Positions 54,234 to 63,407 of a stretch of 64,000 bases of DNA are shown in pieces. Each line of letters begins with the position of its first letter. The first letter of the stretch is position 1. The stretch lies in NCBI RefSeq assembly GCF_021049305.1, contig NZ_CP088081.1:3658001-3722000 (forward strand). The letters run 5' to 3'. The DNA is from Ideonella dechloratans. Its GTDB lineage: Bacteria; Pseudomonadota; Gammaproteobacteria; Burkholderiales; Burkholderiaceae_C. The position numbers and the translations under genes were made by a program. Under the pieces are notes generated by a model that worked only from the letters and a program-made list of their open reading frames with translations, had not been told where the DNA came from and searched no databases.

Positions 54234-54740
54234 ATGGAGCAGTGGCTTTGGATCGGGCGCGCTCGGCGTGCTTCTGACCGCCTTCGGCGCAGCGTCACTG
54301 CACCATGCCCGATCGGGTCGTGAAACCGCTGCGTTTTCTTGCCACCGCCTGTCGCCAAGCGATGTGGAAGACCTCGTCAAGGGCACAGCAGCACCTCCGC
54401 CCTCGGTGAATCCCCGCAGTCAACCGGCGGGAACGGTCAACCTGCTCCAGGTCGGCCTGCCCAGCCGTTATGCCCCGATACCCTGATGCGGGTAATGTCC
54501 AGCCGCATCAACGCACCGATCTACCAGGGAACTCCGACGAATCGCATTCCGGTCGCAGGTAAGCGATCAGCTTCGTGGCGAAGATGGAGGAGACACCCTG
54601 CGTTTTGAGCTGCTGTCCCCCCAGGACCCACAGCATCTGCGTGAGCGAGCAGCAGCGTACCGTCAACATCTGGCAGGCTGGTCAGCCGGTAAGGATCGAG
54701 TTTCTGACAGATCCCCGTCCCTCCGAGCCCCATTTCGTTC
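54234..54740 (+). pseudogene. Degenerate tandem copy of the upstream orphan gene
   Basis: From TGGCTTTGGATC (54241) to about 54735 the DNA is closely similar to 53592-54060. This includes the SCHRLSPSDVEDLVKGTAAPPPSVNPRSQPA part, the INAPIYQGTPTNRIP part and the SICVSEQQRTVNIWQAG part. The reading frame is broken at several points: near 54252-54262, a lost C in TATGCCCCGATA (54470-54480), an extra base in GGTCGCAGG (54551-54559), and another in TCCCCCCAGG (54617-54626). It cannot encode one protein. Confidence 0.85.
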
Positions 54741-54980
54741 TGGGGAGCCGGAACTTCACCTTGCCGACAGAGGCGCCGGTGATGAGGGCACGCCCCTACG
54801 GCGCGGTCGGAAGGCAAACGGGAATCCCAGGCCCCGCCGCATTCGCGGCTACATTCCAATCTTGCAGTACCCGGCCCAAGCAGTTCGAGCCACGTTGTCC
54901 GGCAGCGCATCACGCCACCGTCGTTGGCTGATCGGGCAAAGCCGCCCTTTTCCGAGGGCGCCCGCCGTTGATGATTCAGG
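54741..54980. other. Intergenic remnant with no supported gene
   Basis: After homology to the duplicated orphan ends, no gene, repeat or convincing promoter is seen. Short frames here lack ribosome sites. The 114 bases at 54120-54233, between the intact and decayed copies, are likewise empty. Confidence 0.5.
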
Positions 54981-56477
54981 ATGAGATACGTGATGTCGAC
55001 CGGATTCCGCGCGATGCTGCTGCCCTTGGTGGTCACCGCCCTGACGGCCTGCGGTGGCGGCTCGGGCACCTCGGGCGCAACGCCCTCCACACCTTCCACA
55101 CCTTCCACGCCCTCCACACCTTCGACTCCTTCCACGCCAGCGGGCCCCGTGACGGCCGCCCTCACCGCCTCGCGCATTTCAGGTGTCGCACCGCTGGCCG
55201 TTCAGTTCGACGCCACCGGCACCAGCACCACCCTGGGCCTGGACACCTTCCGCCAGCTGAACTACGCCTTCAACTTCGGCGATGACCGCGGGCTCACCTG
55301 GGCCGTGTCGGGTCTGCCCAAGAACACCGAGACCGGTGGCCCCATCGCCGCCCATGTCTTCGATGTGGCGGGCACCTACACCGTTCAGGTGACGGCCACG
55401 GACCCCGGCACCGGCAGCCAGTCCAGTGCCACGGTGACGGTCAACGTCAGCTCGCCCGACAGCGCCTACGCCGGCAGCCAGACGGTCTGCGTCTCCGGCG
55501 CGAGCCGCTACACCGGCTGCCCCACTGGCGCGGCCAAGGCCACCGCCCTGCCCACCGGCACCGGCTGGAATGGCAAGCGGGTGCTGCTGGCCCGGGGCGA
55601 GACCTTTGGCGACATCGACATCCAGGATGGCAACGCCGGCGTGCAGGTGGGCAGCTACGGGACCGGGGCCTTGCCCGTGGTCAATTCCGTGGGCATCGGC
55701 TCCACGCGTCCGCAGACGGCCAACTTCGCCACCGACATCACGGTCATGGATCTGGCCGTGGCCAAGGACGTGACGCAGAGCCTGGGCAAGCAGGTGCTGC
55801 TCTACCGACTGGACCTCACCTCCGCCAGCGACAACCATGGTATCTACACCGGCGGCATGAGCTACTGGGCCCAGTCCGATCCCTACCGCGTGGTGCCCAC
55901 CAGTGCCTTCTATTACGCCCAGCAGATCTTCGTGGTGGAGAACACCGTCACCGGCTCGTTCAACGACGGCGGCTACAACCTCTATGGCGATGGTTCCCAG
56001 TACGCCATGCTGGGCAATGTGATGGGCGTCTCCAAGTACCACACGGCCCGCTTCACCAAGCTGCGCAAGGCCATCGTGGCGCACAACGAGCTCAAGGGCA
56101 TCAATCCGGCGGGCATCTACCACAGCCTGAAGCTGCACAGCGGTGGCCTCACGGCCTACACGAACCAGTATGTCGACGACGCCTGGTATTCGGACCAGGT
56201 GGTGGTGTCGCACAACCGCTTCGGCAACGCAGCGGACACCAACCAGTGGACGGTGGCCATCAGCCCGGAAAATGACAGCTCGGCCGAAGGCGTCCAGAAC
56301 GTCCTGGTGGAGTCCAACACCTTCGTGCGCAATGCCAACACCGTGCTGGATCTGGTGCTGGGCGGCCGCTCGCTCACCTACCGGAACAACACCGCCAACG
56401 GGGGGGCCATCCTGGAAGACCAGGGCCACACCGCGGCCTTGCCGGCGGCCTGGATGGGCCCGTATTACAGCAACTGA
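54981..56477 (+). CDS. PKD-domain lipoprotein with beta-helix-like C-terminus
   Basis: The 498-residue product has a lipoprotein signal (LLPLVVTALTACGGG) followed by a low-complexity Thr-Pro-Ser linker (seven TPS units, about 34-54). A PKD-like Ig domain follows (VAPLAVQFDATGTST ... YAFNFGDDRG ... HVFDVAGTYTVQVTATDPGT). The long C-terminal region has repeated short beta strands with Asn/Gly turns (VLVESNTFVRNANTVLDLVLGGRSLTYRNNTANG), typical of right-handed parallel beta-helix proteins acting on, or binding, polysaccharide. ATG 54981 or 54993 may be the start. No catalytic motif is recognised. Confidence 0.8.
   Translation: MRYVMSTGFRAMLLPLVVTALTACGGGSGTSGATPSTPSTPSTPSTPSTPSTPAGPVTAALTASRISGVAPLAVQFDATGTSTTLGLDTFRQLNYAFNFGDDRGLTWAVSGLPKNTETGGPIAAHVFDVAGTYTVQVTATDPGTGSQSSATVTVNVSSPDSAYAGSQTVCVSGASRYTGCPTGAAKATALPTGTGWNGKRVLLARGETFGDIDIQDGNAGVQVGSYGTGALPVVNSVGIGSTRPQTANFATDITVMDLAVAKDVTQSLGKQVLLYRLDLTSASDNHGIYTGGMSYWAQSDPYRVVPTSAFYYAQQIFVVENTVTGSFNDGGYNLYGDGSQYAMLGNVMGVSKYHTARFTKLRKAIVAHNELKGINPAGIYHSLKLHSGGLTAYTNQYVDDAWYSDQVVVSHNRFGNAADTNQWTVAISPENDSSAEGVQNVLVESNTFVRNANTVLDLVLGGRSLTYRNNTANGGAILEDQGHTAALPAAWMGPYYSN
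55081..55137 (+). repeat. Short in-frame tandem repeat encoding TPS units
   Basis: Nine-base units of the type CCTTCCACA/CCCTCCACA/CCTTCGACT are repeated about six times, encoding Thr-Pro-Ser. They form a flexible linker between the lipid anchor and the PKD domain and could vary in copy number by slippage. Confidence 0.7.
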
Positions 56478-56495
56478 GCCCCGCCGGGCGGTGGC

Positions 56496-57362
56496 TTACC
56501 AGCGCATCAAGGCCTGGCCCATCCTCACCCGCATCCCCACCTCGATGCCCTCGACCAGCGCAAAGCCCCGGGGCGCGAACACGATGATGGTCGAGCCGTG
56601 CTGGAACCAGCCCAGGTCCTGGCCCTTGTTCACGTGCGCGCTGCAAGGCAGTTCGTCCGGCCCGCGGTAGCGGGTGTGCAGCAGCAGGTCCATGAACTTC
56701 AGGCGCAGGCTGGCCACCAGCACAGCGGCCACCGGCACCAGGGCCAGCGGCTGGCCACCGCGGTCCAGCCTCAGGTGGATGGCCGCGCGCTCGTTCTTGC
56801 AGAACAGGCGCTCCACCCGCTTGAGCGCGATGGGGTTGACGTTCCAGGTGTCGCCGGCGATGTGGGTCACATGCTGCACCGTGCCATCGGCCGGCGCGTG
56901 GAAGTGGTGGTACATCGCCGAGGTCAGCCGCAGCGTGACGAAGACGCCGTCGCGGTAAGGCACCGCCCGGTCGGCATGACCGAACAGGTCGGCCACCGTG
57001 TACGGAAAGCCCTTGGCCTGCCAGACCTGGCCGTCCTGCACCGTGCCGCAGGCGCCCACGATGGCGTCGCAGGGGCTGGCCAGCACGGCCGGGTCCGCAT
57101 CCACCGTGCGGGCACCGTCCTTCAGCTCGCGCACAAAGCAGTCGTGCAGGCTCTCGAAGCGCTGCTGCCTGGCCTCGCTCAGGTCCAGCTCGGTGAACAG
57201 CCGCCACACGCCGATGGACAGTCGCGCCAGCAGCGGGCTGCGGATCTGGCTGAACCAGCCCATCGCATGGGTCGCCGCCAAACGGGGAATCCGGTTGGTC
57301 AGCAGGAAGTTCAGGTCCTCCTGTTGCAGCAGGCGGTCACGCCAGGTACGCAGCACTTTCAT
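56496..57362 (-). CDS. psd: Phosphatidylserine decarboxylase
   Basis: The 288-residue proenzyme converts phosphatidylserine to phosphatidylethanolamine at the membrane. The self-cleavage site is visible as FQHGSTIIVFAPRG (G-S-T; Ser becomes the pyruvoyl group). Earlier blocks are SPCDAIVGACGTVQ, KGFPYTVADLFG and LRLTSAMYHHFHAPADGTVQHVTHIAGDTWNVN. The length is normal for the short (PSD-I) type. It is divergent from the class III aminotransferase with 65 bp between starts. Confidence 0.95.
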   Translation of the reverse strand: MKVLRTWRDRLLQQEDLNFLLTNRIPRLAATHAMGWFSQIRSPLLARLSIGVWRLFTELDLSEARQQRFESLHDCFVRELKDGARTVDADPAVLASPCDAIVGACGTVQDGQVWQAKGFPYTVADLFGHADRAVPYRDGVFVTLRLTSAMYHHFHAPADGTVQHVTHIAGDTWNVNPIALKRVERLFCKNERAAIHLRLDRGGQPLALVPVAAVLVASLRLKFMDLLLHTRYRGPDELPCSAHVNKGQDLGWFQHGSTIIVFAPRGFALVEGIEVGMRVRMGQALMRW

Positions 57363-57427
57363 GGGGATGTCAACAGCAGCGGGTACAGATACGCCTTTGG
57401 GAGCAGTCTCCCAGGACGATGTGACAA

Positions 57428-59083
57428 ATGAACGAGACCCTGACCCTGAGCGCCGTGGCTGCGGCCGCCTTGCTGACCCTGGCGCCGAAGGTGGTTCGCC
57501 GCCTGCAGCTGTCGATGGCCAAGCACCCCTCGCTGACCGGCCACTCGCGCATGGCGCAGCGGGTGGCCCGGCTGCTGCCCGGCTATGCCTATGACGCCGA
57601 GCGGTTCTTCGGCTGCGACGACGCCCCCGCCGAAGTGCAGGCCCAACGCCGCCAGGGCTTCGCCGCCCTGGCCCAGCGCCTGGGCGAGCAACATGCCCGC
57701 TCCATCGCCTGGACGGACGCGCTGCGCCCCGGCCTGTCGGACCTGCAGTTCACCAGCCAGTACCGCGTGCCCTTCCAGTTCAGTCCCTACCTGCGCCAGC
57801 GCATCAAGCTGGGCAATGTGGGCGTGGCCACGCAGGGCGTCACGCTGACCGACCTGGACGGCCAGGTCTATGACGACCTCACCGGCTCCTACGGCGTCAA
57901 CCTCTTCGGCCACGACGTCTACAAGCGTCTGATCGCCCAGGGCAGCGCCCTGGTGGCGGACTACGGCCCGGTGCTGGGCACCCTGCATCCCTGCGTGGCC
58001 GGCAATGTGGAGAAGCTCCAGCGCCTGTCGGGCCTGGACGAGGTGAGCTTCCACATGTCCGGCACCGAAGCGGTGATGCAGGCCGTGCGCCTGGCCCGCT
58101 ACCACACCAAGAAGCGCCACCTGGTGCGCTTCTGCGGCGCGTACCACGGCTGGTGGGAGGACGTGCAGCCGGGCCCCGGCAACCCCCTGCCCCCGCGCGA
58201 GACCTACACCCTGCGCGACCAGGATGACCGCAGCATCGAGGTGCTGCGCACCCGCAATGACATCGCCTGCGTGCTGATCAACCCGCTGCAGGCCCTGCAC
58301 CCCAACAGGGCCGCGCCGGGCGACTCGTCCCTGGTGGACAGCTCGCGCCGCGCCCACTTCGACCGCGCCGCCACCACCGCCTGGCTGAAAAAGGTGCGCC
58401 AGGTCTGCACCGAGCGCGGCATCGTGCTGATCTTCGACGAGGTCTTCATGGGCTTCCGCCTGGGCCGCGGCGGCGCGCAGGAATACTTCGGCGTGCAGGC
58501 CGACATGGTCACCTACGGCAAGACGCTGGGTGGCGGCCTGCCGGTGGGCGTGGTCTGCGGCCGCCGCGAGCTGATGCGCCGCTTCAACGACGCCCACCCG
58601 GCCGACATCTGCTTCGCCCGTGGCACCTTCAACGCCCACCCCTATGTGATGGCCTCGATGGCGGCCTTCCTGGACTACCTGGACACGCCCGAGGCCGAGG
58701 CGATGTACGCCCGCTTCGACACCGTGCAGGACGCGCGCGCCGCCAGACTCAACGAGCGGCTGGAAGTGGCCGGCCTGCCGGTGCGGGTGGCCAACATGAC
58801 CAGCGTCTGGACCGTCTATTACACCCAGCCCTCGCGCTACAACTGGATGCTGCAGTTCTACCTGCGCGACCAGGGCCTGTTGCTGAGCTGGGTGGGCACC
58901 GGCCGCCTGATCTTCAACCTGGCCACCACCGACGAGGACTTCGAACGCATCGCCAGCCGCTTTGTCGCCGCCTGCCAGGCCATGCAGGCCGACGGCTGGT
59001 GGTGGCAGGCCCCCGGCCAGAGCGACAAGGGCATCCGCCGCGGGATCCTGCGCGAACTGATCGCCCACTGGCGCAAGCGCTGA
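57428..59083 (+). CDS. Class III (GSA-type) aminotransferase with N-terminal membrane segment
   Basis: The 551-residue PLP enzyme is longer than the ~430 of glutamate-1-semialdehyde aminotransferase. Residues 1-20 (MNETLTLSAVAAAALLTLAP) form a hydrophobic anchor, and a helical linker leads to the fold-type I domain from about 110. Motifs are FHMSGTEAVMQAVRLARYHT, FCGAYHGWWED, IVLIFDEVFMGFR, and the PLP lysine in VTYGKTLGGGLPVGVV. The substrate is unknown. Neighbours (psd, a membrane protein, a glycolipid-type glycosyltransferase, LplT) suggest an amino-lipid or envelope metabolite rather than heme synthesis. Confidence 0.85.
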   Translation: MNETLTLSAVAAAALLTLAPKVVRRLQLSMAKHPSLTGHSRMAQRVARLLPGYAYDAERFFGCDDAPAEVQAQRRQGFAALAQRLGEQHARSIAWTDALRPGLSDLQFTSQYRVPFQFSPYLRQRIKLGNVGVATQGVTLTDLDGQVYDDLTGSYGVNLFGHDVYKRLIAQGSALVADYGPVLGTLHPCVAGNVEKLQRLSGLDEVSFHMSGTEAVMQAVRLARYHTKKRHLVRFCGAYHGWWEDVQPGPGNPLPPRETYTLRDQDDRSIEVLRTRNDIACVLINPLQALHPNRAAPGDSSLVDSSRRAHFDRAATTAWLKKVRQVCTERGIVLIFDEVFMGFRLGRGGAQEYFGVQADMVTYGKTLGGGLPVGVVCGRRELMRRFNDAHPADICFARGTFNAHPYVMASMAAFLDYLDTPEAEAMYARFDTVQDARAARLNERLEVAGLPVRVANMTSVWTVYYTQPSRYNWMLQFYLRDQGLLLSWVGTGRLIFNLATTDEDFERIASRFVAACQAMQADGWWWQAPGQSDKGIRRGILRELIAHWRKR

Positions 59084-59120
59084 GCCTCATGAGGGGGTCC
59101 CTGGCGGACCCCGCAAGCAC

Positions 59121-59152
59121 AAGGGCCCGCCGGCTTGCACCGGCGGGCCCTT
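59121..59152. terminator. Bidirectional intrinsic terminator
   Basis: A perfect 13-bp stem AAGGGCCCGCCGG/CCGGCGGGCCCTT with the 6-base loop CTTGCA sits between the aminotransferase stop and the convergent membrane-protein stop, followed by TTCTTG. Strong stem; it should serve both directions. Confidence 0.75.
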
Positions 59153-59175
59153 CTTGCAGAAGGTGCTCGCAGTCC

Positions 59176-59826
59176 TCAGGTCAGCGAGACATCCTCAGCC
59201 TCAGGTTCATGCGCGGCCACATGCTCCATCGGGTCCAGGCGCTGGCCGCGCAGCAGGTAGAAGGGCGACTTCCAGTACAGCATCACGTCGTGCACCGGGT
59301 CGGTCAGGATCTTGCTCATCCAGCACAGGCCGGCCATCACGCCCTGCAGAAAGAACAGGTGCACGGTGCGAAACAGCAGACCGCCCACGCCCAGCGCCAG
59401 CCAGAAGATGCCCACGTCGTGCCAGTAGCCCGACACCAGCAGCCCCGTCTCGCCGGCCGGCTCGATCAGGCCGAACAGGCTGGGCGACACCGCCAGCAGC
59501 ACCGGCACCGCCACCCAGATGCCCATCAGCACCACCTTGCGGCGCAGGTTGTAGCCCACCTTGACGTCTTCCTTGTACTGGAAGCTGACGTCGTTGACGC
59601 GGTCGTAGCCGCGCGGCTCGAAGAAGAAGTGGCCCGCCTGGCGGCTGACCATCGACACGCCCCAGCCCAGCAGGCCGGCGGCCGCGGGGTCGACGAACAA
59701 CAGCGCATAGGCCACCAGAAAGCTCAGCGCGCTCAGCAGGTGCAGCGACTGGTTGATGCGGCACTGGTGGTAGAAGCGATGGTCGTCCCAACGCTGCTCT
59801 CGCAGCAGCTTCATGAACTCGTTCAC
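59176..59826 (-). CDS. Integral membrane protein, possibly Mpo1-like
   Basis: The product is about 216 residues with four to five hydrophobic helices (LLSALSFLVAYALLFVDP; VVLMGIWVAVPVLLAVSPSLFGLI; VGIFWLALGVGGLLFRTVHLFFLQGVMAGL). A polar motif SRQAGHFFFEPRGYD lies between helices; Q-x-GHF-x-x-E resembles the conserved histidine motif of Mpo1-like 2-hydroxy-fatty-acid dioxygenases, but the match is weak. GTG 59826 is favoured for its TTGGAG site; ATG 59814 and ATG 59862 are alternatives. It shares the region with lipid genes. Confidence 0.6.
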   Translation of the reverse strand: MNEFMKLLREQRWDDHRFYHQCRINQSLHLLSALSFLVAYALLFVDPAAAGLLGWGVSMVSRQAGHFFFEPRGYDRVNDVSFQYKEDVKVGYNLRRKVVLMGIWVAVPVLLAVSPSLFGLIEPAGETGLLVSGYWHDVGIFWLALGVGGLLFRTVHLFFLQGVMAGLCWMSKILTDPVHDVMLYWKSPFYLLRGQRLDPMEHVAAHEPEAEDVSLT

Positions 59827-59956
59827 CGGGTCAACTCCAAGAAAAATGAGTGACCGGAGCATGACGAGGCTTGATGAAGCTGCCGTGACGATCTCCCTTC
59901 GTGTGGTGGGGTTGCACCGTCATCGGATTGTTGCGAAGCGTGCTCACCATGGGCGC

Positions 59957-61210
59957 ATGCGCCCTGACACCACCGTTGCCGACATCGTCGTGGACGACTA
60001 CCCCGCCCAGCGACGTTCGCTGCGCATCGCGGTGGTCACCGAAACCTACCCGCCCGAGGTGAACGGCGTGGCCCGCACCATCGCCAGCGTGGTGGAGGGC
60101 CTGCGGGCCCACAACCACGACCTGCAGCTGATCCGGCCGGGTCAGAAGAAGGGCGAGCGCGCCATCGACGGCGAGAGCTTCCACGAGGTTCTGATGCGCG
60201 GCCTGCCCATCCCGCGCTACCCGCAGCTGCGCATGGGGCTGACCTCCAAGCGCACCCTGGTCAAGCTCTGGTCCACCCAGCGGCCCGACATCGTGCACAT
60301 CGCCACCGAAGGGCCGATGGGCTGGTCGGCCCTGCAGGCCGCGGCGCACCTGAAGATCCCGCTGTGCTCGGACTTCCGCACCAACTTCCACGCCTACAGC
60401 AAGCACTACGGCGTGGGCTGGCTGCACAAGCCCATCATGGCCTACCTGCGCAAGTTCCATAACCTGACGCAGTGCACGATGACGCCCGACGAGGGCCTGC
60501 GCCGCCAGCTCACCGACTACGGCTTCCGCAATGTCATCGTCGTCTCGCGCGGGGTGGACACCACCCTGTTCCACCCACTGCGCCGCAGCGCCGCGCTGCG
60601 CGAACAGTGGGGCGTGGCGCCGGATGATCTGGTGGTGCTGCACGTGGGCCGCATGGCCGCCGAGAAGAACCTGGGCACCCTGATCGAGGCCTACGAGGCC
60701 CTGCGCCAGGCCCAGCCCCGCGCCCGCCTGGTGCTGGTGGGCGACGGCCCGGCCCGCAAGGAGATCCAGCAGCGCCTGCCCGAGGCCATCTTCGCCGGCA
60801 TGCGGCACGGCGAGGACCTGGCCGCCCATTACGCCAGCGCCGATCTGCTGCTCTTCCCCAGCCTGACCGAGACCTTCGGCAACGTCACGCCCGAGGCCAT
60901 GGCCAGCGGCCTGCCGGTGCTGGCCTTCGACTACGCGGCCGCGGCCCAGCTGGTGCGCCCGCAGCACTCGGGCATGCTCGCGCCCTTCGGCAACATGGCG
61001 GCCTTCCAGCGCATGGCGGTGGACCTGGCGCGCGACCCGGAAGGCCTGCGCGTGATGGGTCAGAACGCCCGCCTGACCGCCGAAACCCTGGGCTGGGAGC
61101 GCATCATCGACCAGATCGAGCGCCTCTACGCCGACCTGATCGCCGGCCGCCCCGTGCTGCGCGCGGAGGCAGGTGCCGGCGTCAGCGCCTCACCGCTGGC
61201 CCGCGCCTGA
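59957..61210 (+). CDS. Glycosyltransferase family 4 protein (glycolipid type)
   Basis: The 417-residue GT-B enzyme begins its first domain with SLRIAVVTETYPPEVNGVARTIASVVEGL, the SQD2/MgtA-like signature of glycolipid glucosyl- or mannosyltransferases. TEGPMGWSALQAA and SDFRTNFHAYSKHYG follow. The second domain has VVLHVGRMAAEKNLGTLIEAYEAL and the E-x7-E donor motif in SLTETFGNVTPEAMASGLPVLAFDYAA. ATG 59957 is chosen because the region before it lacks family similarity. It probably transfers sugar from a nucleotide donor to a lipid at the inner membrane. Its 3' end overlaps lplT by 21 bp on the opposite strand. Confidence 0.88.
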   Translation: MRPDTTVADIVVDDYPAQRRSLRIAVVTETYPPEVNGVARTIASVVEGLRAHNHDLQLIRPGQKKGERAIDGESFHEVLMRGLPIPRYPQLRMGLTSKRTLVKLWSTQRPDIVHIATEGPMGWSALQAAAHLKIPLCSDFRTNFHAYSKHYGVGWLHKPIMAYLRKFHNLTQCTMTPDEGLRRQLTDYGFRNVIVVSRGVDTTLFHPLRRSAALREQWGVAPDDLVVLHVGRMAAEKNLGTLIEAYEALRQAQPRARLVLVGDGPARKEIQQRLPEAIFAGMRHGEDLAAHYASADLLLFPSLTETFGNVTPEAMASGLPVLAFDYAAAAQLVRPQHSGMLAPFGNMAAFQRMAVDLARDPEGLRVMGQNARLTAETLGWERIIDQIERLYADLIAGRPVLRAEAGAGVSASPLARA

Positions 61211-62410
61211 GCCGCACGCGCCCAGACGTGCCTGGCGGCGCAGCGCGCGGCGGCGGGCCATCAGCACGAGCATGAAGGCGGCGATCAGGCCGCCGAAACC
61301 CATCATCAGCGGCACCAGGGGCAGGGCCAGCGCATGCAGGCCCGCGTAGACACCCAGCATCGTGAGCACGCTCAGGTTCTCGTTGAAGCCCTGCACCGCG
61401 ATGGACCGCCCGGCCGTCAGCAGCTGGTGGCCGCGGTGCTGCAGCAGCGCGTTCATCGGCACCACCAGGATGCCGCCCACCGCGCCGGTCAGCACCAGCA
61501 GCGGCAGGGCCGGTCCCAGCGTGGTGAGCGGCGCCACCGCCGCGATCAGCCCGCCCAGGGCCACGCCGGCCGGCAGCACCCGCATGGCCCGGTGCAGCGG
61601 CACGAAGCGCCCGGCCAGCGACGCCCCGGCCACCACCCCCAGGGCCACCACCGCCTGCAGATAGGCGGCCCGGTCCAGGCCCAGGCCCACCCGCTCGGTG
61701 GCCCAGCGCAACACCGCGAACTGCAGCACACCGCCGACGCCCCAGAACAGCGTGGTCACCGACAGCGACAGGCCGCCGGCCGCGTCGCGCCACAAGCGCA
61801 GGTTGGCGCGCCAGAAGTCCGCGCTCAGGGCCAGCGGGTGCCACACCGCCTTGGGGTAGCGCGCGCCGCTGTCGGGCACGCCCCATTGCAGCACCGCCGC
61901 CAGCCCGTACAGGCCCAGCAGCAGGCCCAGCGACACCTCCAGCCCCAGGCTCAGCATCGTCGGCGACACCAGGCCGCCGCCCAGCACCGTGCCCAGCAGG
62001 GCCGCGCAGACGATGGACACCTCGATCCAGCCATTGGCCGCCACCAGCTGGTGCGGCGGCACCAGCTCGGTCACCAGGCCGTACTTGGCCGGCGCATAGC
62101 CGGCCGCACCCAGGCCCACCACCGCATAAGCCGCCACCGGGTGCACCGGCAGCAGCATGCCGCCCAGGCCCAGCATCTTCAGCGCGTTCATCCAGGCCAT
62201 CAGCCGGGCCTTGGGCAGGGCGTCGGCCAGCGGGCCCACCACCGGCGCCAGCAGCACATAGGACAGCGTGAAGGAGAACTTCAGCAGCGGCGCCCACCAA
62301 CCCGGCAGGCCCTGCTGCTGCAAGAGCGCGATGGCCACGATGAGCAGCGCGTTGTCGGCCAGGGCCGAGGTGAACTGCGCCGCGATCAGAAGAAGGAAAC
62401 CCCGTGGCAT
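61190..62410 (-). CDS. lplT: Lysophospholipid transporter LplT-like MFS protein
   Basis: The 406-residue MFS protein starts MPRGFLLLIAAQFTSALADNALLIVAIALL, the LplT signature in which FFSALADNALL is conserved. About 12 hydrophobic helices follow. Blocks such as AAGYAPAKYGLVTELVPPHQLVAANGWIE are specific to LplT. LplT flips lysophosphatidylethanolamine inward for re-acylation. Its presence near psd fits phospholipid turnover. Convergent overlap with the GT4 gene is unusual but small. Confidence 0.9.
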   Translation of the reverse strand: MPRGFLLLIAAQFTSALADNALLIVAIALLQQQGLPGWWAPLLKFSFTLSYVLLAPVVGPLADALPKARLMAWMNALKMLGLGGMLLPVHPVAAYAVVGLGAAGYAPAKYGLVTELVPPHQLVAANGWIEVSIVCAALLGTVLGGGLVSPTMLSLGLEVSLGLLLGLYGLAAVLQWGVPDSGARYPKAVWHPLALSADFWRANLRLWRDAAGGLSLSVTTLFWGVGGVLQFAVLRWATERVGLGLDRAAYLQAVVALGVVAGASLAGRFVPLHRAMRVLPAGVALGGLIAAVAPLTTLGPALPLLVLTGAVGGILVVPMNALLQHRGHQLLTAGRSIAVQGFNENLSVLTMLGVYAGLHALALPLVPLMMGFGGLIAAFMLVLMARRRALRRQARLGACGSGAGQR

Positions 62411-62564
62411 GCCGCTGTCTGTCCCCCTGGGCTGTCGCCCGACACGTGCGAAACGTCGCAAAACCGCGCAGTAGACCGGCCCGCCGTGCCACGGTGATGA
62501 CAGCCGTGCGACACCCCCTTGCGGTGGATGGGCCGCGCCCGGGGCCGCTGCTAGAGTGCCCGCC

Positions 62565-63407
62565 ATGCCGCGCCCGCCCCTTCGCCCTGCCCGACCGCCC
62601 CGGTGGCGGCTGGCCCGCGCCGGGCTGGCGTTGAGCCTGGGTCTGGGTCTGGGTCTGGCCTTGAGCTTGGCCACCGGCCTGCGCGCCAGCACCCCGCTGC
62701 GGCCCGCGCCGCACCCCGGCCTGGCCCAGCTGCCCCCGCAGATGCTCTGGGCCTGGGAGCGGCCCGAGGACCTGCGCGGCCTGCCGCCGGACACCGGCGT
62801 GGCCTGGCTGGCCACGTCCATCCGACTGCGCGGCGAGGCCGCCGACATCCGGCCGCGCGCCCAGCCGCTGCGCGTCTCGCCCGGCACCGTGCTGCTGCCG
62901 GTGCTGCATGTGGACGCCGACCCGCGCGACCACCCCGCCCTCAACCCCGCCCAGCGCGAGGCCATCGTGGCCAGCGCGCTGCGCCTGGTGCAGGGCCAGC
63001 CGGTGCACGCACTGCAGCTGGATTTCGAGGTGCGGCGCTCGCAGCGGCCCTTCCTGGCCGAGGTGGTGCGTGCCTTGCGCGCGCGGCTGCCGGCCGAGGT
63101 CGCACTGTCGATGACCGCCCTGGCCTCCTGGTGCGCAGGCGACGCCTGGATGGACGGCCTGCCCGCCGACGAGATCGTGCCCATGGCCTTCCGCATGGAC
63201 CGCGACGACCGCACCCTGCGCGCCCTGCTGGCGCGCGACGGGCACTTTCCCCGCCCCTACTGCCAGCAGGCCGCCGGCACCGCCACCGACGAAGCGCCGG
63301 TGACCGGCCTGCAGGCCCCGCGCCGCTACCACTTCGCCCCCCAGCCCTGGACCCGAGACCAATGGACCGCCCTGCTGAACACCCCCTCGCCCCCCGCCGC
63401 GCGCTGA
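62565..63407 (+). CDS. DUF3142 domain protein
   Basis: The 280-residue protein has a basic start and a hydrophobic signal or anchor (about 18-42, Gly/Leu repeats). A domain then contains LPPQMLWAWERPEDLRGLPPDTGVAWLATSI, HALQLDFEVRRSQRPFLAEVVRALRARL and ALSMTALASWCAGDAWMDGLPADEIVPMAFRM. This pattern matches DUF3142, a TIM-barrel-like family of unknown function, and the D-x-E in LQLDFEV looks like a glycosidase-type acid pair. ATG 62565 or GTG 62556 may start it. The next gene overlaps its end by 46 bp. Confidence 0.78.
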   Translation: MPRPPLRPARPPRWRLARAGLALSLGLGLGLALSLATGLRASTPLRPAPHPGLAQLPPQMLWAWERPEDLRGLPPDTGVAWLATSIRLRGEAADIRPRAQPLRVSPGTVLLPVLHVDADPRDHPALNPAQREAIVASALRLVQGQPVHALQLDFEVRRSQRPFLAEVVRALRARLPAEVALSMTALASWCAGDAWMDGLPADEIVPMAFRMDRDDRTLRALLARDGHFPRPYCQQAAGTATDEAPVTGLQAPRRYHFAPQPWTRDQWTALLNTPSPPAAR

